Positions 1 to 10,761 of a stretch of DNA of 64,000 nt are shown here, in pieces. The first letter of the stretch is position 1. Each line of letters begins with the position of its first letter. The DNA lies in contig CM042089.1 of the NCBI GenBank assembly GCA_023512835.1, positions 17,534,562 to 17,598,561 of the forward strand, given 5' to 3'. The notes beneath the pieces are model-generated. The model searched no databases. It had not been told where the DNA came from and worked only from the letters and a program-made list of their open reading frames with translations. Source of the stretch: Taxillus chinensis. Lineage: Eukaryota; Streptophyta; Magnoliopsida; Santalales; Loranthaceae. A program made the position numbers and the translations under genes.

Positions 1-348
1 CAAGACCATATTACAGTTGAGGGAGGAAGCAGGTGAGCGACCACCCCAGAGGAAGAGGCACTATGCTACTTAGGAGATGACTAGAAGAATGCCTTAAGAT
101 CATGTAGCGATAGTTTTCATTTTACATGGCATTTTAGCATTGTATGTTTGTATTGTGTGTTTTGTTTGCAATAAAGTTGTTTGTTTCTCTAACTCTCCGC
201 ATATACATCCATGCATACATGCATATCAAATAAAAAAAGGAATCAAATCAAAATTCCCTTGTACCCAGGTGGGTAGTAGCCTTTCTCCAGGATTGCGCAC
301 TCTTATAATCTCAGATCTTGCCGCAATCAGGTATTACAGCCACAACCA
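1..348 (+). other. Tat 1 leader upstream of gag
   Basis: Untranslated leader of Tat 1. It resembles the leader just upstream of gag in Tat 2 (a CATGCATACA-rich stretch followed by an A-rich stretch). A short open frame at 2-73 ends in a stop after a basic stretch (QRKRHYAT). Ogre elements are known to carry an ORF1 upstream of gag, so this could be the tail of one, but the fragment is too short to show that. An AATAAA lies at about 169. Confidence 0.45.
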
Positions 349-2109
349 ATGGCCGACGAAGCAGAGAATAGACTCATGGGTTTAGAACAATCACAACAAG
401 CCCTGCAGGGGCAAATGGCTTTGATGATGGACATGCTCACCAAGTTGACTGAAGAAAGAGAAAGACTCCCAGCAAAAGGAACCCCGACAGGGGGAACTAT
501 CAATCACCATCAAGAGCAGGGGCAGGAAGCAGTTCAATCGCCCAATCTGGCTCCAAGCTAGGAACCTACCTATCATCCTGTCATGGCACAACCCCCAACT
601 CCAAATCAAACTCACTTCACTATGCCCGCATCGGGACATGCAATGGAGGTAATGGGGTCTCCAGCTCTGAAGGAGGACATTGAGTCCCCTGCCATAAGAC
701 GACTGGAGGAACGATTGAAAGCCATAGAAGGCATCAATAGCTATGGCATGACCAGCCCACAAGACTTATGTCTGGTCCCTGGATTGGTGCTGCCACCAAA
801 GTTCAAAATGCCAGAGTTTGAGAAGTTCAACGGGACCCGATGTCCAAAGACGCATCTAGCTATGTATTACCAAAAGATAACAGCCTATGCAGGAGAGGAC
901 AAGCTCCTCCTGCATTGTTTCCAGGAAAGTCTAATTGGGGCTTCCCTCCGCTGGTACTTTCAATTGGATGGTAACCGCATCAAGACATGGAAAGAACTGG
1001 CCACCTCCTTCTTGGCCCAATACAAGCACATCACCGAGCTGGCACTAGACCGACTAACCTTACAGTCCATGGAAAAGGGATCCAATGAAAACTTCAAAGA
1101 TTATGCACAAAGATGGAGAGAGACTGCTATGGAGGTCCAACCTCCCCTTACAGAAAGAGAACTCACTACTCTTTTTATCAACACGCTAAAAGGCATCTAC
1201 TACGAGAAGTTGATCGGAAACGTCTCTAGCAGTTTTGTAAACTTGGTCACATCCGGTGAATGTGTAGAAAGTGGGATTAAAGGAGGAAAGCTAAAAGGTG
1301 ATGTGGCAGAGGCATCAAAAAGGTCTCAACCACCGCCTAAGAAGAAAGAAGTTGAGAGCAACCTCGTATATCAATCGAACAAGGCGATGCAGTCGACATT
1401 CTACCAAGCACTAGGGTACTACCAAGGATCACTAGTGGCTACCTACGCTGCACTTGCACCACCTCCCCAATTCATGTCATACTTGCCGCAAGGAGGGGTT
1501 CCATTTCCATATCCAATGGTTCTTAACTCATTTCAACCAAGAGCGCCATACCTAGAGCAACCAAGGCTAGCAACTCAGGAAGGACCAAGAGCCTCATTCC
1601 AAGGACAGGGGCAATCGAGGGCCCAGACCCAGCAAGCAGGAGTGAATCAGGCTCCTCATCGACCACGACAAAAGTTTGACCCAATTCCAATGACTTATGC
1701 AGAATTATACCCCAAGCTTTTAGAGGCAAGGATGGTAACCCCTATACCCTTGGGAGAAATAAAGTCTCTTCCCCCGGCTTGATATAAGCCAGATGCCAGA
1801 TGTGAATATCATGCAGGTGGAGCTGGACATGATATCAAAAATTATATAACATTCAAAAGGAAGGTTCAGGCATTGAAGGATGCGAAGTGGCTAGACTTTT
1901 TTGCACTGACTGGGACACCAAATGTGAACAACAATCCTCTCCCAGAACACTCCGACAATGTTGCTAGTATCGAAAAGGAAGGACGGCTGGAGAAGGTCTT
2001 CCAAGTACAAATGGAGAAAACATATTTGTTTACCCTGCTACAGGAACATGGGTATATACTTACTAAAGACACGTCAGAGGCAGGAAAGGGAACAGATGGG
2101 GAAAAATAA
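349..2109 (+). pseudogene. gag: Tat 1 gag (capsid/nucleocapsid), decayed
   Basis: Gag packages retrotransposon RNA into cytoplasmic virus-like particles. The frame opens at 349 (MADEAENRLMGLEQ), with a short coiled-coil-like N-terminus, hits an in-frame TAG at 559 and continues from 583. The capsid core (about 790-1290) is typical of plant Ty3 gag: LPPKFKMPEFEKFNG, then a region with CPKTHL, HCFQESL and RWRETAMEVQPPLTERELT. A Pro/Gln-rich linker follows. A TGA at 1780 replaces a Trp codon still present in the Tat 2 copy. Two His/Cys clusters (about 1800-1845 and 2110-2150) look like the degenerate zinc fingers of this lineage; the first has lost a cysteine. A stop at 2107 lies between them. 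Not translatable as a whole. Confidence 0.88.
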
Positions 2110-2124
2110 TGCCCTTATCACAAG

Positions 2125-3095
2125 ATGTCGCAGGGACATGACATCGTAGAATGTAGTGAGTTTTCCAAAGTGGTGCAAAAACTCATGGACCAAAGGATGA
2201 TCGAGTTCTCTAGGGAAGAGATAGACAATCAAAGCCATATGATCCAAGGAGACATGTCATACCAACCATCATGGGTGCCAACCCCCCTTGTCTTGAATGT
2301 TAAGACTCCAGAAATCCCACTACTGCCTCATGGAATTACACCTCTCACCATACGTGTTCCTGCCCCTTTCCCCTACAAGACAGATAATGCAGTCCAATGG
2401 AACTACAACTATGAGGTAGTTCAGGGAGCCACCGCAGCAGAAAAGAAAACCTGGAGTGGTTGTGCTTATGCTCTTGATATGGTTGACAAAGCAAGGAAAG
2501 AAAAAGCTGCCGAACCAGACATTGAGCCAACACTAGAGGTAACAAAGAAAGGAGCACCAGTCACTGAAGAAGAGACAATAGAATTTCTGAAACTCATGAA
2601 GCAGAGCGAGTATAACATTGTGGATCATCTAAGTCAACAACTGGCTCACATCTCATTGCTCTCATTAATGATGGATTCCCAACCTCACCGGGAAGCACTA
2701 ATGAAGGTTCTGAGCCAAGCCTATGTTCCTCCAACCATCCCGGTGGTGAATGTGGATGGACTCATTAGTAACCTCATTATGAACAACGTCATCAGCTTTG
2801 GAGATGACGAGCTACCCCAGGAAGGAAAGGGGCATATAAAAGCTATGCACATCACAGTCAAATGTAAGGAGCACACCATAGCTCGAGTACTCATCGACAA
2901 CAGCTCTGCCTTGAACATTATGCCCTTACATATACTATAACAACTGCCGATTGACACATCCTATATGTGCCCTTGTACAATGAAGGTACGGGCATTTGAT
3001 GGAGGCAAACATGATGTGGTGGGAACTCTAGACATTCCACTCCTAATTGGGCCAGTGACTTTTATGGTGGAATTTCAGGTGATGGACATTACGCC
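2125..3095 (+). pseudogene. Tat 1 linker and N-terminal half of aspartic protease
   Basis: Continuation of the gag-pro polyprotein. A linker with the typical YNYEVV segment leads into a retropepsin-like domain. The active-site loop reads LIDNSSALNIMPL at about 2890-2930, where family members usually have DNGSALN; the Gly is Ser here. A TAA at 2938 breaks the frame. The flap region (RAFDGG, then LIGP, FQVMDIT) follows. The gene is cut at 3095 by the solo LTR and resumes at 4880-4885 with the expected next residues. Confidence 0.85.
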
Positions 3096-4879
3096 TTTAA
3101 TGACCCGTGTTTCAGGATGTGAGGAGTTAGTCACAGTTTTGCCTTTTGGGGTGGAAATTGTAGGGTTTTAGGGAGTTTTCTTCCTACACACTTTAGCTAA
3201 AACACCTTGTTTGTTGATGGGCAAGTTTGAGGTAAGAGATGAGCCAAGAGGGAACCTTTGGGAGGTGCACGTGACAATGCACGTGATATGGGGATATCAT
3301 GTGCAAGAAGATTATTGTATGCCTGCCTTCTACATGATACAAGGAACCTTGGGAGAGAATTTCACATCAATTGGAGCTGCATGTGATATGGGGATATCAA
3401 GTGCATTATGGCGTGCAGCCATATTTTTGCATCATCACCTTGGTTTTGTTATTCTAGTAATCTTTTCCCAAAGAGGCATGTTGGAATTATGGGTATTTTG
3501 TCTTGTGTGGATGCGGAAAGGTTGTAGCCTGTTCCATCAAAACTACGTCATTTTGATGCTGGGGTTCACTTAATCAAAATTACGTCGTTTTGATGTTGGG
3601 GGTCTCTACATAAGAAGGAGGAGCCCCTTTGTGTTGTGGTTTTAGGGTTCTTCCGCCGCAGCCGTCGCAGAGAGAGAGAGAGAGGGAGGTTGAGAGAGCG
3701 AGAGAGCTCCAGATCATGGCTGCCGTTGTCATTTCCGTGGTTGGACGGTGTTAGGCGTGGAAGCAAGAGCGTGTAGGATATTCCAAAGGTAGGGGTTTTG
3801 TCCTGTTCCTTGAACCTATCCTAGGGTTTAGGCCTTGTGGTACGTGAACTGTGGTTATCTGAATATATATTTATACGTAAATCCATATAGGTGTGATCTC
3901 CTATATGGATATTGACCTTCAATGGCATATTGTTCGATATTATGCCTGTGTGACTGATACATGTTATGTGTTTGGTTTTATGCCTGTGTGGCTATGCAAG
4001 TTATGTGTTTGGTTTTATGCCTATGTGACTATGCAAGTTATGTGTTTGGTTTTATGCTTGTGTGACTGATGCATGTTATGTGTTTGGTTTTATGCCTGTG
4101 TGGCTATGTAAGTTATGTGTTTGGTTTTATTCCTGTGTGGCTATGCAAGTTAAGTGTTTGATATTATGCCTGTGTGACAGATGTATGTTAAGTGTTTGGT
4201 TTTGTGCTCGGTGGCTGTGGAAGCCCGTGGCAGATTGTGAAGCCCGCTGGCTGTGGAAGCCTGTGGTTGGTTATGTGAAGCCTGGTTGCTGTGGAAGCCC
4301 GTGGCTGGTTATGTGAAGCTCGGTGGCTGTGGAAGCCCGTGGCAGATTGTGAGCCTGTGTGGCTGTGTTGGCATGTTTTTAAATGTGATTATACCTGTTC
4401 AAACAGTATTGCCATGACACTGCACTTATGCACGCCCTCATGTAGATGCTAGGTGCATGGGATGGGTTGGGGAGACATGATCCTTACTAAGCTGTGGTTG
4501 CTCACCCCTCCTACTGTGTTTCCTTGTTTTTCAGGGACCTACAGGCGTTAGGTGGGAATACCAAGGTGGAAGACAGTCTGCCATGTCGCTTTGTTTAAAT
4601 GTAATTTGTGTTATGATGTTTTGTGGAACCTTTGTAAGCCAGTGGGAAAATGATGAAAACCCCAATGGGGAGATATTGTAAAGGAGACTCAATAGTATTA
4701 AAGGCATGCTTGCTTTGTTGACATTGTGTTTCAAATCTAATAAAGTCATTTGCTTTGGTGAATTTCTGATGTGGATTGTGACCCTGTGTGGATTTATTTC
4801 ACTTCAACCCCTTATCCATAGCGTGGGTAAAGGGGAGTCACGAACTGGTTTCTTTGGGTGGGAAATCCGGGGCGTGATA
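3096..4879 (+). repeat. Solo LTR in Tat 1 protease (Tekay/Del-like termini), TSD ACGCC/GCGCC
   Basis: 1784-bp insertion that cleanly splits the Tat 1 protease frame. It begins TTTAATGACCC and ends GGGGCGTGATA, close to the TGTAATGACCC...GGGGCGTGACA termini common to Tekay/Del-type Ty3 LTRs; both end dinucleotides carry one substitution. It is flanked by 5-bp repeats ACGCC (3091-3095) and GCGCC (4880-4884), one mismatch. There is no primer site, internal coding region or second LTR, so LTR-LTR recombination to a solo LTR is the simplest reading. It holds two tandem-repeat blocks (3945-4365) and a GA-rich run near 3670-3710. No gene is present. Confidence 0.8.
3945..4365 (+). repeat. Tandem repeats inside solo LTR
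   Basis: Two adjacent arrays. From about 3945 to 4205 a unit of about 37 bp built on GTGTTTGGTTTTATGCCTG recurs six to seven times. From about 4208 to 4365 a GC-richer unit built on GGCTGTGGAAGCC recurs four to five times. Short frames across this stretch are translated repeat and not a gene. Confidence 0.75.
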
Positions 4880-5547
4880 GCGCCCTACTATAGTTGTTTA
4901 TTGGGAAGACCCTGGATCCACATGGCAGGAGCAGTGCAGTTAAGTCTCCATCAAAAGACGAAATTTGTGATGGGAGATCAACTCATTAGCATCTCTGGGG
5001 AAACAAGTTTCCTCGTCACCAAGCCGGCATCAGTCCCTTATGTTGAGAACAACGAAGATGTACCAGAATGCTCCTATCGGGCGTTTGAGATAGTAAATGG
5101 CACTTTTGCCCCAAGTCATTATCTCTCGAAGGCGGCAAGAATGGTTGCAGCCACCATGATCAAACAGGGATACAAACCAGGGCAAGGATTAGGCCCCAAA
5201 GCTCAAGGGATTCAGAAATCATTAATCATCCATAAAAATATCGAGAAGTTTGGGTTAGGCTACATACCTACAAGAGCCGATAGACAGAAGGAAGCTGCTA
5301 AAAGGAGGTAAATCAGAATGACAAAGTTGCAGAAAAGGCTAACACAAGAAGAAAAGAGGAGTTTTCCCCCTTTATATGTTACTTTTCAGAGTGAAGGGTT
5401 TATCCACAAAAGCCAAGCCGAAACTGAGACTGGGACTGTAGCTGCGCTGGACACAGACGAGCATGCACCGAGCGAGATGATTCTGGTGGCACGAGAGGAT
5501 CCCAACCAACCATTAAACAATTGGACCAGCCTGGACCTCCCCATAAT
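4880..5547 (+). pseudogene. Tat 1 protease C-terminus and G-patch domain, exon before intron
   Basis: The protease resumes with CLLGRPWIH (about 4890-4920), the conserved C-terminal segment of plant Ty3 proteases. A glycine-rich segment at about 5150-5270 (GYKPGQGLG, then KFGLGYIPT) matches a G-patch RNA-binding motif, a known accessory of Tat/Ogre polyproteins. One stop near 5309 separates it from the next in-frame stretch (5318-5547). The last codon is completed across the intron: exon 1 ends CCCATAAT at 5547. Confidence 0.83.
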
Positions 5548-5732
5548 GTAATGCTTAGGGGGTCATTGGGATTTAATGTATTCTATTTAAATGACTTTTG
5601 AAGCGGATATTTGTTTTTCTTAAAAGCTTTCCAATAAAATTTACCTTTTTCTTAAAATGTTTAATGGTGCATTCCATTCATGACATATGCATATCATATT
5701 TGGTTATCAACTTGTCATTCTCTTATAAGCAG
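5548..5732 (+). other. Intron between gag-pro and RT parts of Tat 1
   Basis: 185-bp T-rich segment starting GTAATG and ending TTATAAGCAG. It contains stops, but joining 5547 to 5733 restores one frame (last exon-1 codon AT+G, then TAC AAT GTC). Ogre-type elements are known to have a partly spliced intron at this point between gag-pro and the RT region. Splicing is inferred from sequence only. Confidence 0.75.
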
Positions 5733-7440
5733 GTACAATGTCAATGAAAACATAGTATGCGAAAGCGAAACGAGATGCCTAAGGTTTGACCAAAGTCCAA
5801 ACTGGGAGCAGCCAGTGTTTAAAGTTGATGAGAATGAGGTAGAGACACCCGAGCTACCGGGAAAGATCATACGCCTATTGGAAAGAGACCATCGCTTGTC
5901 CATTCCAAGTGAAGACCCAATAAAAATAGTGAATTTGGGGACATCAACTGAACCAAGAGAATTAAGGGTAGGGTCCTTGATAGCTGCTAACATCAAGGAG
6001 CAATTAATTGAGTTGTTAAGGAGCTACATAGACGTTTTTGCATGGTCATACCAAGATATGCCGGGATTAGACACTGACATAGTGTAGCATCGCATACCAG
6101 TGAAGCCAGAGTGCAAGCCAGTATAACAGAAATTGCGAAGAATGAGACCGAAGATGCTACTGAAGATTAAAGAAAAAGTCAAAAAGCAATGAGACGTAGG
6201 TTTCCTAAGTGTCTCCCACTATCCAGAATGGGTGGCCAATGTTGTACTAGTACCAAAAAAAGGAGGCAAAGTCCGCATGTGTGTCGATTACAGAGATCTG
6301 AACTGGGCTAGTCCGAAAGATAACTTCCCGTTTCCTCATATTGATACCCTAGTGGATAATACAACAAAACACGCTTTGTTCTCATTCATGGATGGCTTCT
6401 CAAGCTACAATCAAATTCGTATGGCTCCAGAACACAAGGAGAGGACCACTGTCACGACACTTTGGGGCACATTCTGTTATAATGTGATGCCGTTTGGTCT
6501 GAAGAATACAGGGGCAACCTATCAACGAGCCATGGTGACCCTATTCCACGATATGATGCATAAAGAAGTCAAACTCAATGTGGACAACATGATAGTCAAA
6601 TCACGAAGTACTGAAGATCACATTGAAGTACTCTGCAAGCTCTTCAATAAGCTACGGAAATATCATCTCAAATTGAACCCTGAAAAATGTACGTTTGGAG
6701 CCATGTCGGGAAAATTGCTGGGCTTCATCGTGAGCCAAAAAGGAGTGGAAATTGATCCAGATAAAGTTCGAGCTATCCAGGAGATGCCCCCACCACGAAC
6801 AATCAAGGAGGTCAGAGGATTCCTCGGGCGATTGAATTACATTGCCCGTTTCATTTCACAATTGACGGCTACATGTGAACCCATTTTCAAGACTTTACGA
6901 AAGAATAATCCAGAAATTTGGAATGGCAAGTGTCAAGAAGCCTTTGACAGTATCAAGCAATATCTATCCAATCCACCTGTTTTGGTCCCACCAGTACCAG
7001 ACAGACCCTTGATCTTATACTTAACTATTCAAGAGTCCTCAATAGGTTTTGTCTTGGGGCAACATGATTCTACAGGCAAGAAGGAGCAGGCCATTTATTA
7101 TTTCAGCAAGAAGTTCACCATCAATGAAGAGAACTATACACCATTGGAAAAGACATGTTGTGCCCTTGTGTGGATAACAAGACGATTAAGGCAGTACACT
7201 CTTTATCATACCACATGGCTGATTTCGAGGCATGATCCACTCAAATATCTCTTGGAAAAGCCATCCATCTCTGGAAGAATTGCCAAATGGCAATTGGTCC
7301 TATCGGAATATGATATCATCTATGTGCCTCAAAAAGCCATCAAAGGAAGTGCAATAGCTCATTACTTGGTAGACAGAGCGCTAGAAGACTATGAGCCCAT
7401 GACTATTGGCTTTCCAGATGAGCACATTAAAATCATTACG
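5733..7440 (+). pseudogene. Tat 1 reverse transcriptase and RNase H, decayed
   Basis: Copies element RNA into DNA. After a linker (VNLGT, then DVFAWSYQDMPGLD) come three stops (6085, 6124 and 6189), then the RT: VVLVPKKGGKVRMCVDYRDLN (palm motif, about 6238-6305), SFMDGFSSYNQI, MPFGLKNTGATYQR and a catalytic box that reads NVDN (6577-6588) instead of YVDD, which would abolish activity. The thumb and connection follow (GFLGRLNYIARFIS), then an RNase H with FSKKFT, YTPLEK and WLISRHDPLKYLLEKP, ending near 7380. The 6232-7650 stretch is open, so decay is patchy. Confidence 0.9.
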
Positions 7441-7850
7441 GCTGAAGTATCAGACATATGGACTATGTGGTTTGATGGAGCCTCCAGTCTCTTAGGGCAC
7501 GGCGTTGGGGCCATCTTGATATCTCCAAAGGGGGAACATTTCCCAATGGCTGCAAAGTTAACTTTCCGATGCACCAACAATGTAGCAAAATATGAGGCCT
7601 GTGTGATGGGACTTCAAGAAGCAATTAGCAAAGGAATCAAAAAATTATGAGTGTTTGGCGATTCAGCACTTATCATTTTTCAAGTAAGGGGTGAATGGGA
7701 GACTCGAAACCACAAACTAATCCCATATCGGAAGCATGTTACGGAGTTAGCCGAGCAATTTGAAGATATCACATTTGAGCATATGCCTAGGGAATACAAT
7801 CAGATTCCCGATGCACTGGCAACTCTAGCCTCCCTTCTTCGGCTAGACAC
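7441..7850 (+). pseudogene. Tat 1 second (archaeal/plant-type) RNase H domain
   Basis: A second RNase H fold between RT-RNase H and integrase is diagnostic of the Tat lineage. Visible: WFDGASS (first catalytic Asp, about 7460-7485), GVGAILISP, YEACVMGL (catalytic Glu), then a TGA at 7648 and VFGDSALI (Asp), and IPDALATLAS near 7805-7835 (last Asp). The stop splits the domain but the acidic residues remain. Confidence 0.85.
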
Positions 7851-9187
7851 AAAGTTGGAAGTTCAATCCTTCGATATCCGTATACAAGATATTCCTGCAC
7901 ATTGCATGGCCATTGAAGGAAATACCAAGGAAAAGCCCTGGTTTGATGACATCAGACAGTATTTTCTCAAGCAAGACTACCTAGCAGAGGTCTCTAAGTC
8001 TGATAAAAGAAATATCCGAAGGTTGGCATCCAATTATTACCTTGATGGTCCCATTCTATATAAGCGAAATCATGACATGGTATTACTACGGTGTGTGGCA
8101 AAGGAAGAGTCGACGCAGATAATGAAAGAAGTGCATGAAGGAGAATGCGGTTCACATGCAAACGGACATGCATTAACAAGACAAATCATGCGAATGGGCT
8201 ATTATTGGGTCACTATAGAAAAAGATTGCACTGAATATGTGCGCAAATGCCTCAAGTGTCAAATTTATTAAAGATAAAATCCAAGTACCTCCATCCAAGC
8301 TGCATGTGATGGTTTCCCCATGGCCCTTCTCGCTTTGGGGCATCGATGTCATCGGACCAATCTCACCAAAAGCATCCAATGGTCACCGCTTCATCTTAGT
8401 GGCTATCGATTATTTCACCAAGTGGGTAGAAGCAGCATCCTATGCTAATGTCACACAAGCTGTGGTGCTCAAATTTCTGCGGAGCAACATTATATGTCGA
8501 TACAAGCTTCCTAAGCAGATCATAATAGACAATGCTGACAATCTAAACAGTCGGATGATGGGTAAGTTGTGCGAAACATACAAAATTCAACACTGTAACT
8601 CGAGTCCCTATCGCCCCAAGATGAATGGAGCAGTTGAAGCAGCCAATAAGAACATCAAGAACATTATTAGAAAGATGACTGAGACATACAAAGATTGGCA
8701 TGAGAAGCTACCATATGCTTTGCATGCTTATCGTACCTCAGTGCGAACGCCAATTGGGGCAACTCTATTTTCTTTGGTCTACGGCATAGAAGCAGTTCTA
8801 CCTGTCGAAGTGGAGATACCTTCCCTTCGAGTACTCGAGGATACTCAGCTAGAAGAAGCAGAATGGGCCCAAAGTCGTTATGAGTAGTTGAACTTAATCG
8901 AAGGCAAACGCTTGACAGTGGTTTGCTGAGGACAGCTATATCAACAGAGAATGATGAACAACTACAATAAAAAGGTGAAGCCCAGAAGCTTTCAAGCGGG
9001 TGACCTCGTCCTCAAGAAGATTTTTCCAATTCAACATGACCATAGAGGCAAGTGGACTCCCAATTATGAAGGCCCATATGTGGTGAAGAAAGCATTCTTA
9101 GGAGGTGCCTTAATCCTTGCCAAAATGGATAGTGATGAGCTTCCTAACCCAGTGAATAGCGATGTGGTGAAAATGTTCTATGCTTAA
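7851..9187 (+). pseudogene. Tat 1 integrase, frameshifted
   Basis: Inserts element cDNA. The N-terminal HHCC zinc domain is at about 8150-8270 (CGSHANGH, then CLKCQIY). One extra T near 8265 shifts the frame. The catalytic core then runs in frame from 8270 with all three acidic residues in place: Asp 8345-8347 (GIDVIGP), Asp 8528-8530 (IIIDNADN) and Glu 8636-8638 (GAVEAANKN). Stops at 8885 and about 8927 interrupt the C-terminal part, which resumes at about 8951 with QAGDLVLKK and GKWTPNYEGPYVV. The frame ends at 9187. Confidence 0.9.
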
Positions 9188-9262
9188 CTCTCATACCTCT
9201 CAACAAGATTTCCATTCCTGTGATGAGCGGACATGGTGAAAACCTAAAAGGGCATCAAGGGT
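9188..9262 (+). other. Tat 1 3' region before second solo LTR
   Basis: Non-coding. It contains a GGTGAAAACC/GGGCATCAAGGG motif that recurs after the solo LTR (about 10806) and in Tat 2 (about 39474), marking it as conserved Tat 3' untranslated sequence. It ends in the TSD AGGGT (9258-9262). Confidence 0.7.
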
Positions 9263-10104
9263 TGATAGACAGATTTTTAGCCTCCCTAAAAGAGTTAGCT
9301 AACATCGTTAAACCTCTCTTCAAGATAATTAATTCCCTTAGTTTACACTAAACAGAATAGTAAAAAGTAAGGGGTCGAACCCACAGGGATTAGCCTAGTT
9401 CTCTAGTTTTAAAACCAAACCACTCAATTACTCCTGCTCTATAAAATGTCTTGGCAAAACGAATTCTTTTTATAACTAAAGATCTAATTTTTATTTGGTT
9501 TTCTGAATAAACAAAGAAAGCAAATTGATTTTAGGATTAGGATTCAAGGATTAAAGGCATCTAGGGTCACAACTTCACCTCCCTATGTTGTTTCTACTGA
9601 TTTTAAGGTTCTTGAGATTATTTAATTGATAACATGCTATAACTAAGCCAAGGTACTGCAATTGGTCATTGCCAGCCCTTCTAAGTGCTGTCTGCCTGAA
9701 TGGTCGTCATGACATAAACATGCAAAGCCTAATTGTCATACTCATGACAGGATAATGGTCACACCAATCACAAATATGTTATGAATCAAAGATCAGCCTC
9801 AGACTAAGGCTAAGAAAACCCAGGTGCCTACCCAGGATATTAAAAGATAAGAACAGATCCATAAAACATGCAATCTCAATTAAACAAACTCAATATTCAA
9901 TCAATCAGTTTGACAACATAGGGGGCTACATTGCTCCCCTAGATAAAGGAAACTACTCACACATGTTCTTGGATAAACAATATGAAATAAAGAACATCAT
10001 CCTCAAGCAGGTGCAGCAAATCTCCAACTTAGGTCTTCTCCAGCCGTTAGATCTCCTAGGGCTGGCAGCTCCAAGATCAGAACCCTAGCCTCCAAAACCG
10101 TTAG

Positions 10105-10137
<33 letters not shown>
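10105..10137. repeat. (CT)n microsatellite
   Basis: Uninterrupted CT run of about 16 units inside the solo LTR. Confidence 0.9.
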
Positions 10138-10138
<1 letters not shown>

Positions 10139-10370
10139 AAAACGTGCCCCCCTCTTTACATGCTCTAAAAGGGTTGCTGTGCAATGATTGCCCTAGCCGT
10201 CAGCAGTTGCCACTTATCAAAATGACGTAGTTTTGATAAGTAGTTTCCATTCTTCTTCCAACTTAAATACAACTCGAACCAAGCATAATTTGAACTAGGT
10301 GCTTTAGAGAAAAGTGCTTAAAATAACAAAACAAAGCAATCGATGCAAAAATCCGTCTACACGGCACATT

Positions 10371-10396
10371 GCACGTCATATGGCCATATGACGTGC
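10371..10396. repeat. 26-bp perfect palindrome in solo LTR
   Basis: Two 13-bp arms, GCACGTCATATGG and its exact complement, meet without a spacer. A degenerate copy of the arm recurs near 10471-10500. Each arm contains ACGTCA, a bZIP-type core. It could be a paired regulatory site or simply a hairpin; function is inferred. Confidence 0.7.
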
Positions 10397-10761
10397 ACCT
10401 CCAAATGGTCTGAAATGTTGCTCCAAGCTTCATTGAAATGTGTAGAAGGCAAGACTGCAATAAAATTCTTGCACGTCATAAGAGTCCATATGGCATGCAC
10501 TCTTGTTTTGCCTCCTCAGGCTGCCTTATTTTGCCACAAGTTCCTTCTTTGGTAAATAAAGTGATTTGACTGGTGTCCATAAGATGAAATTGCCTAAAAA
10601 CCTGCCAAAACAGCTCAAAAACACATATATATAGGCCAAGCAGTCTTCCTAGGGTGTTAGAGCAAATATCTAAGAAATATGGATGAATTAAGCTCTAATC
10701 ATGCTCTTTAATACCCTAAATCTGCACTAGAATAACAGCATAAATGCACGTTATCAAGGGT

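Larger units (their letters stand above)
9263..10756. repeat. Solo LTR in Tat 1 3' region, TSD AGGGT
   Basis: 1494-bp insertion that starts TGATAGACAG and ends GCACGTTATCA, giving inverted ends TGATA/TATCA. It is flanked by a perfect 5-bp duplication AGGGT (9258-9262 and 10757-10761), so it is an LTR without partner or interior. It contains GGGGTCGAACCCACAGGGAT near 9371, a CT microsatellite (10105-10137) and a 26-bp perfect palindrome (10371-10396). Orientation and family are not resolved. No gene is seen. Confidence 0.78.

Noticed and set aside
391..762. Minus-strand frame opposite Tat 1 gag
   Set aside because: Shadow of the gag coding strand; no family resemblance.
3211..3573. 120-residue frame inside the first solo LTR
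   Set aside because: Lies wholly within a TSD-bounded LTR, has no domain, and has no support as a gene.
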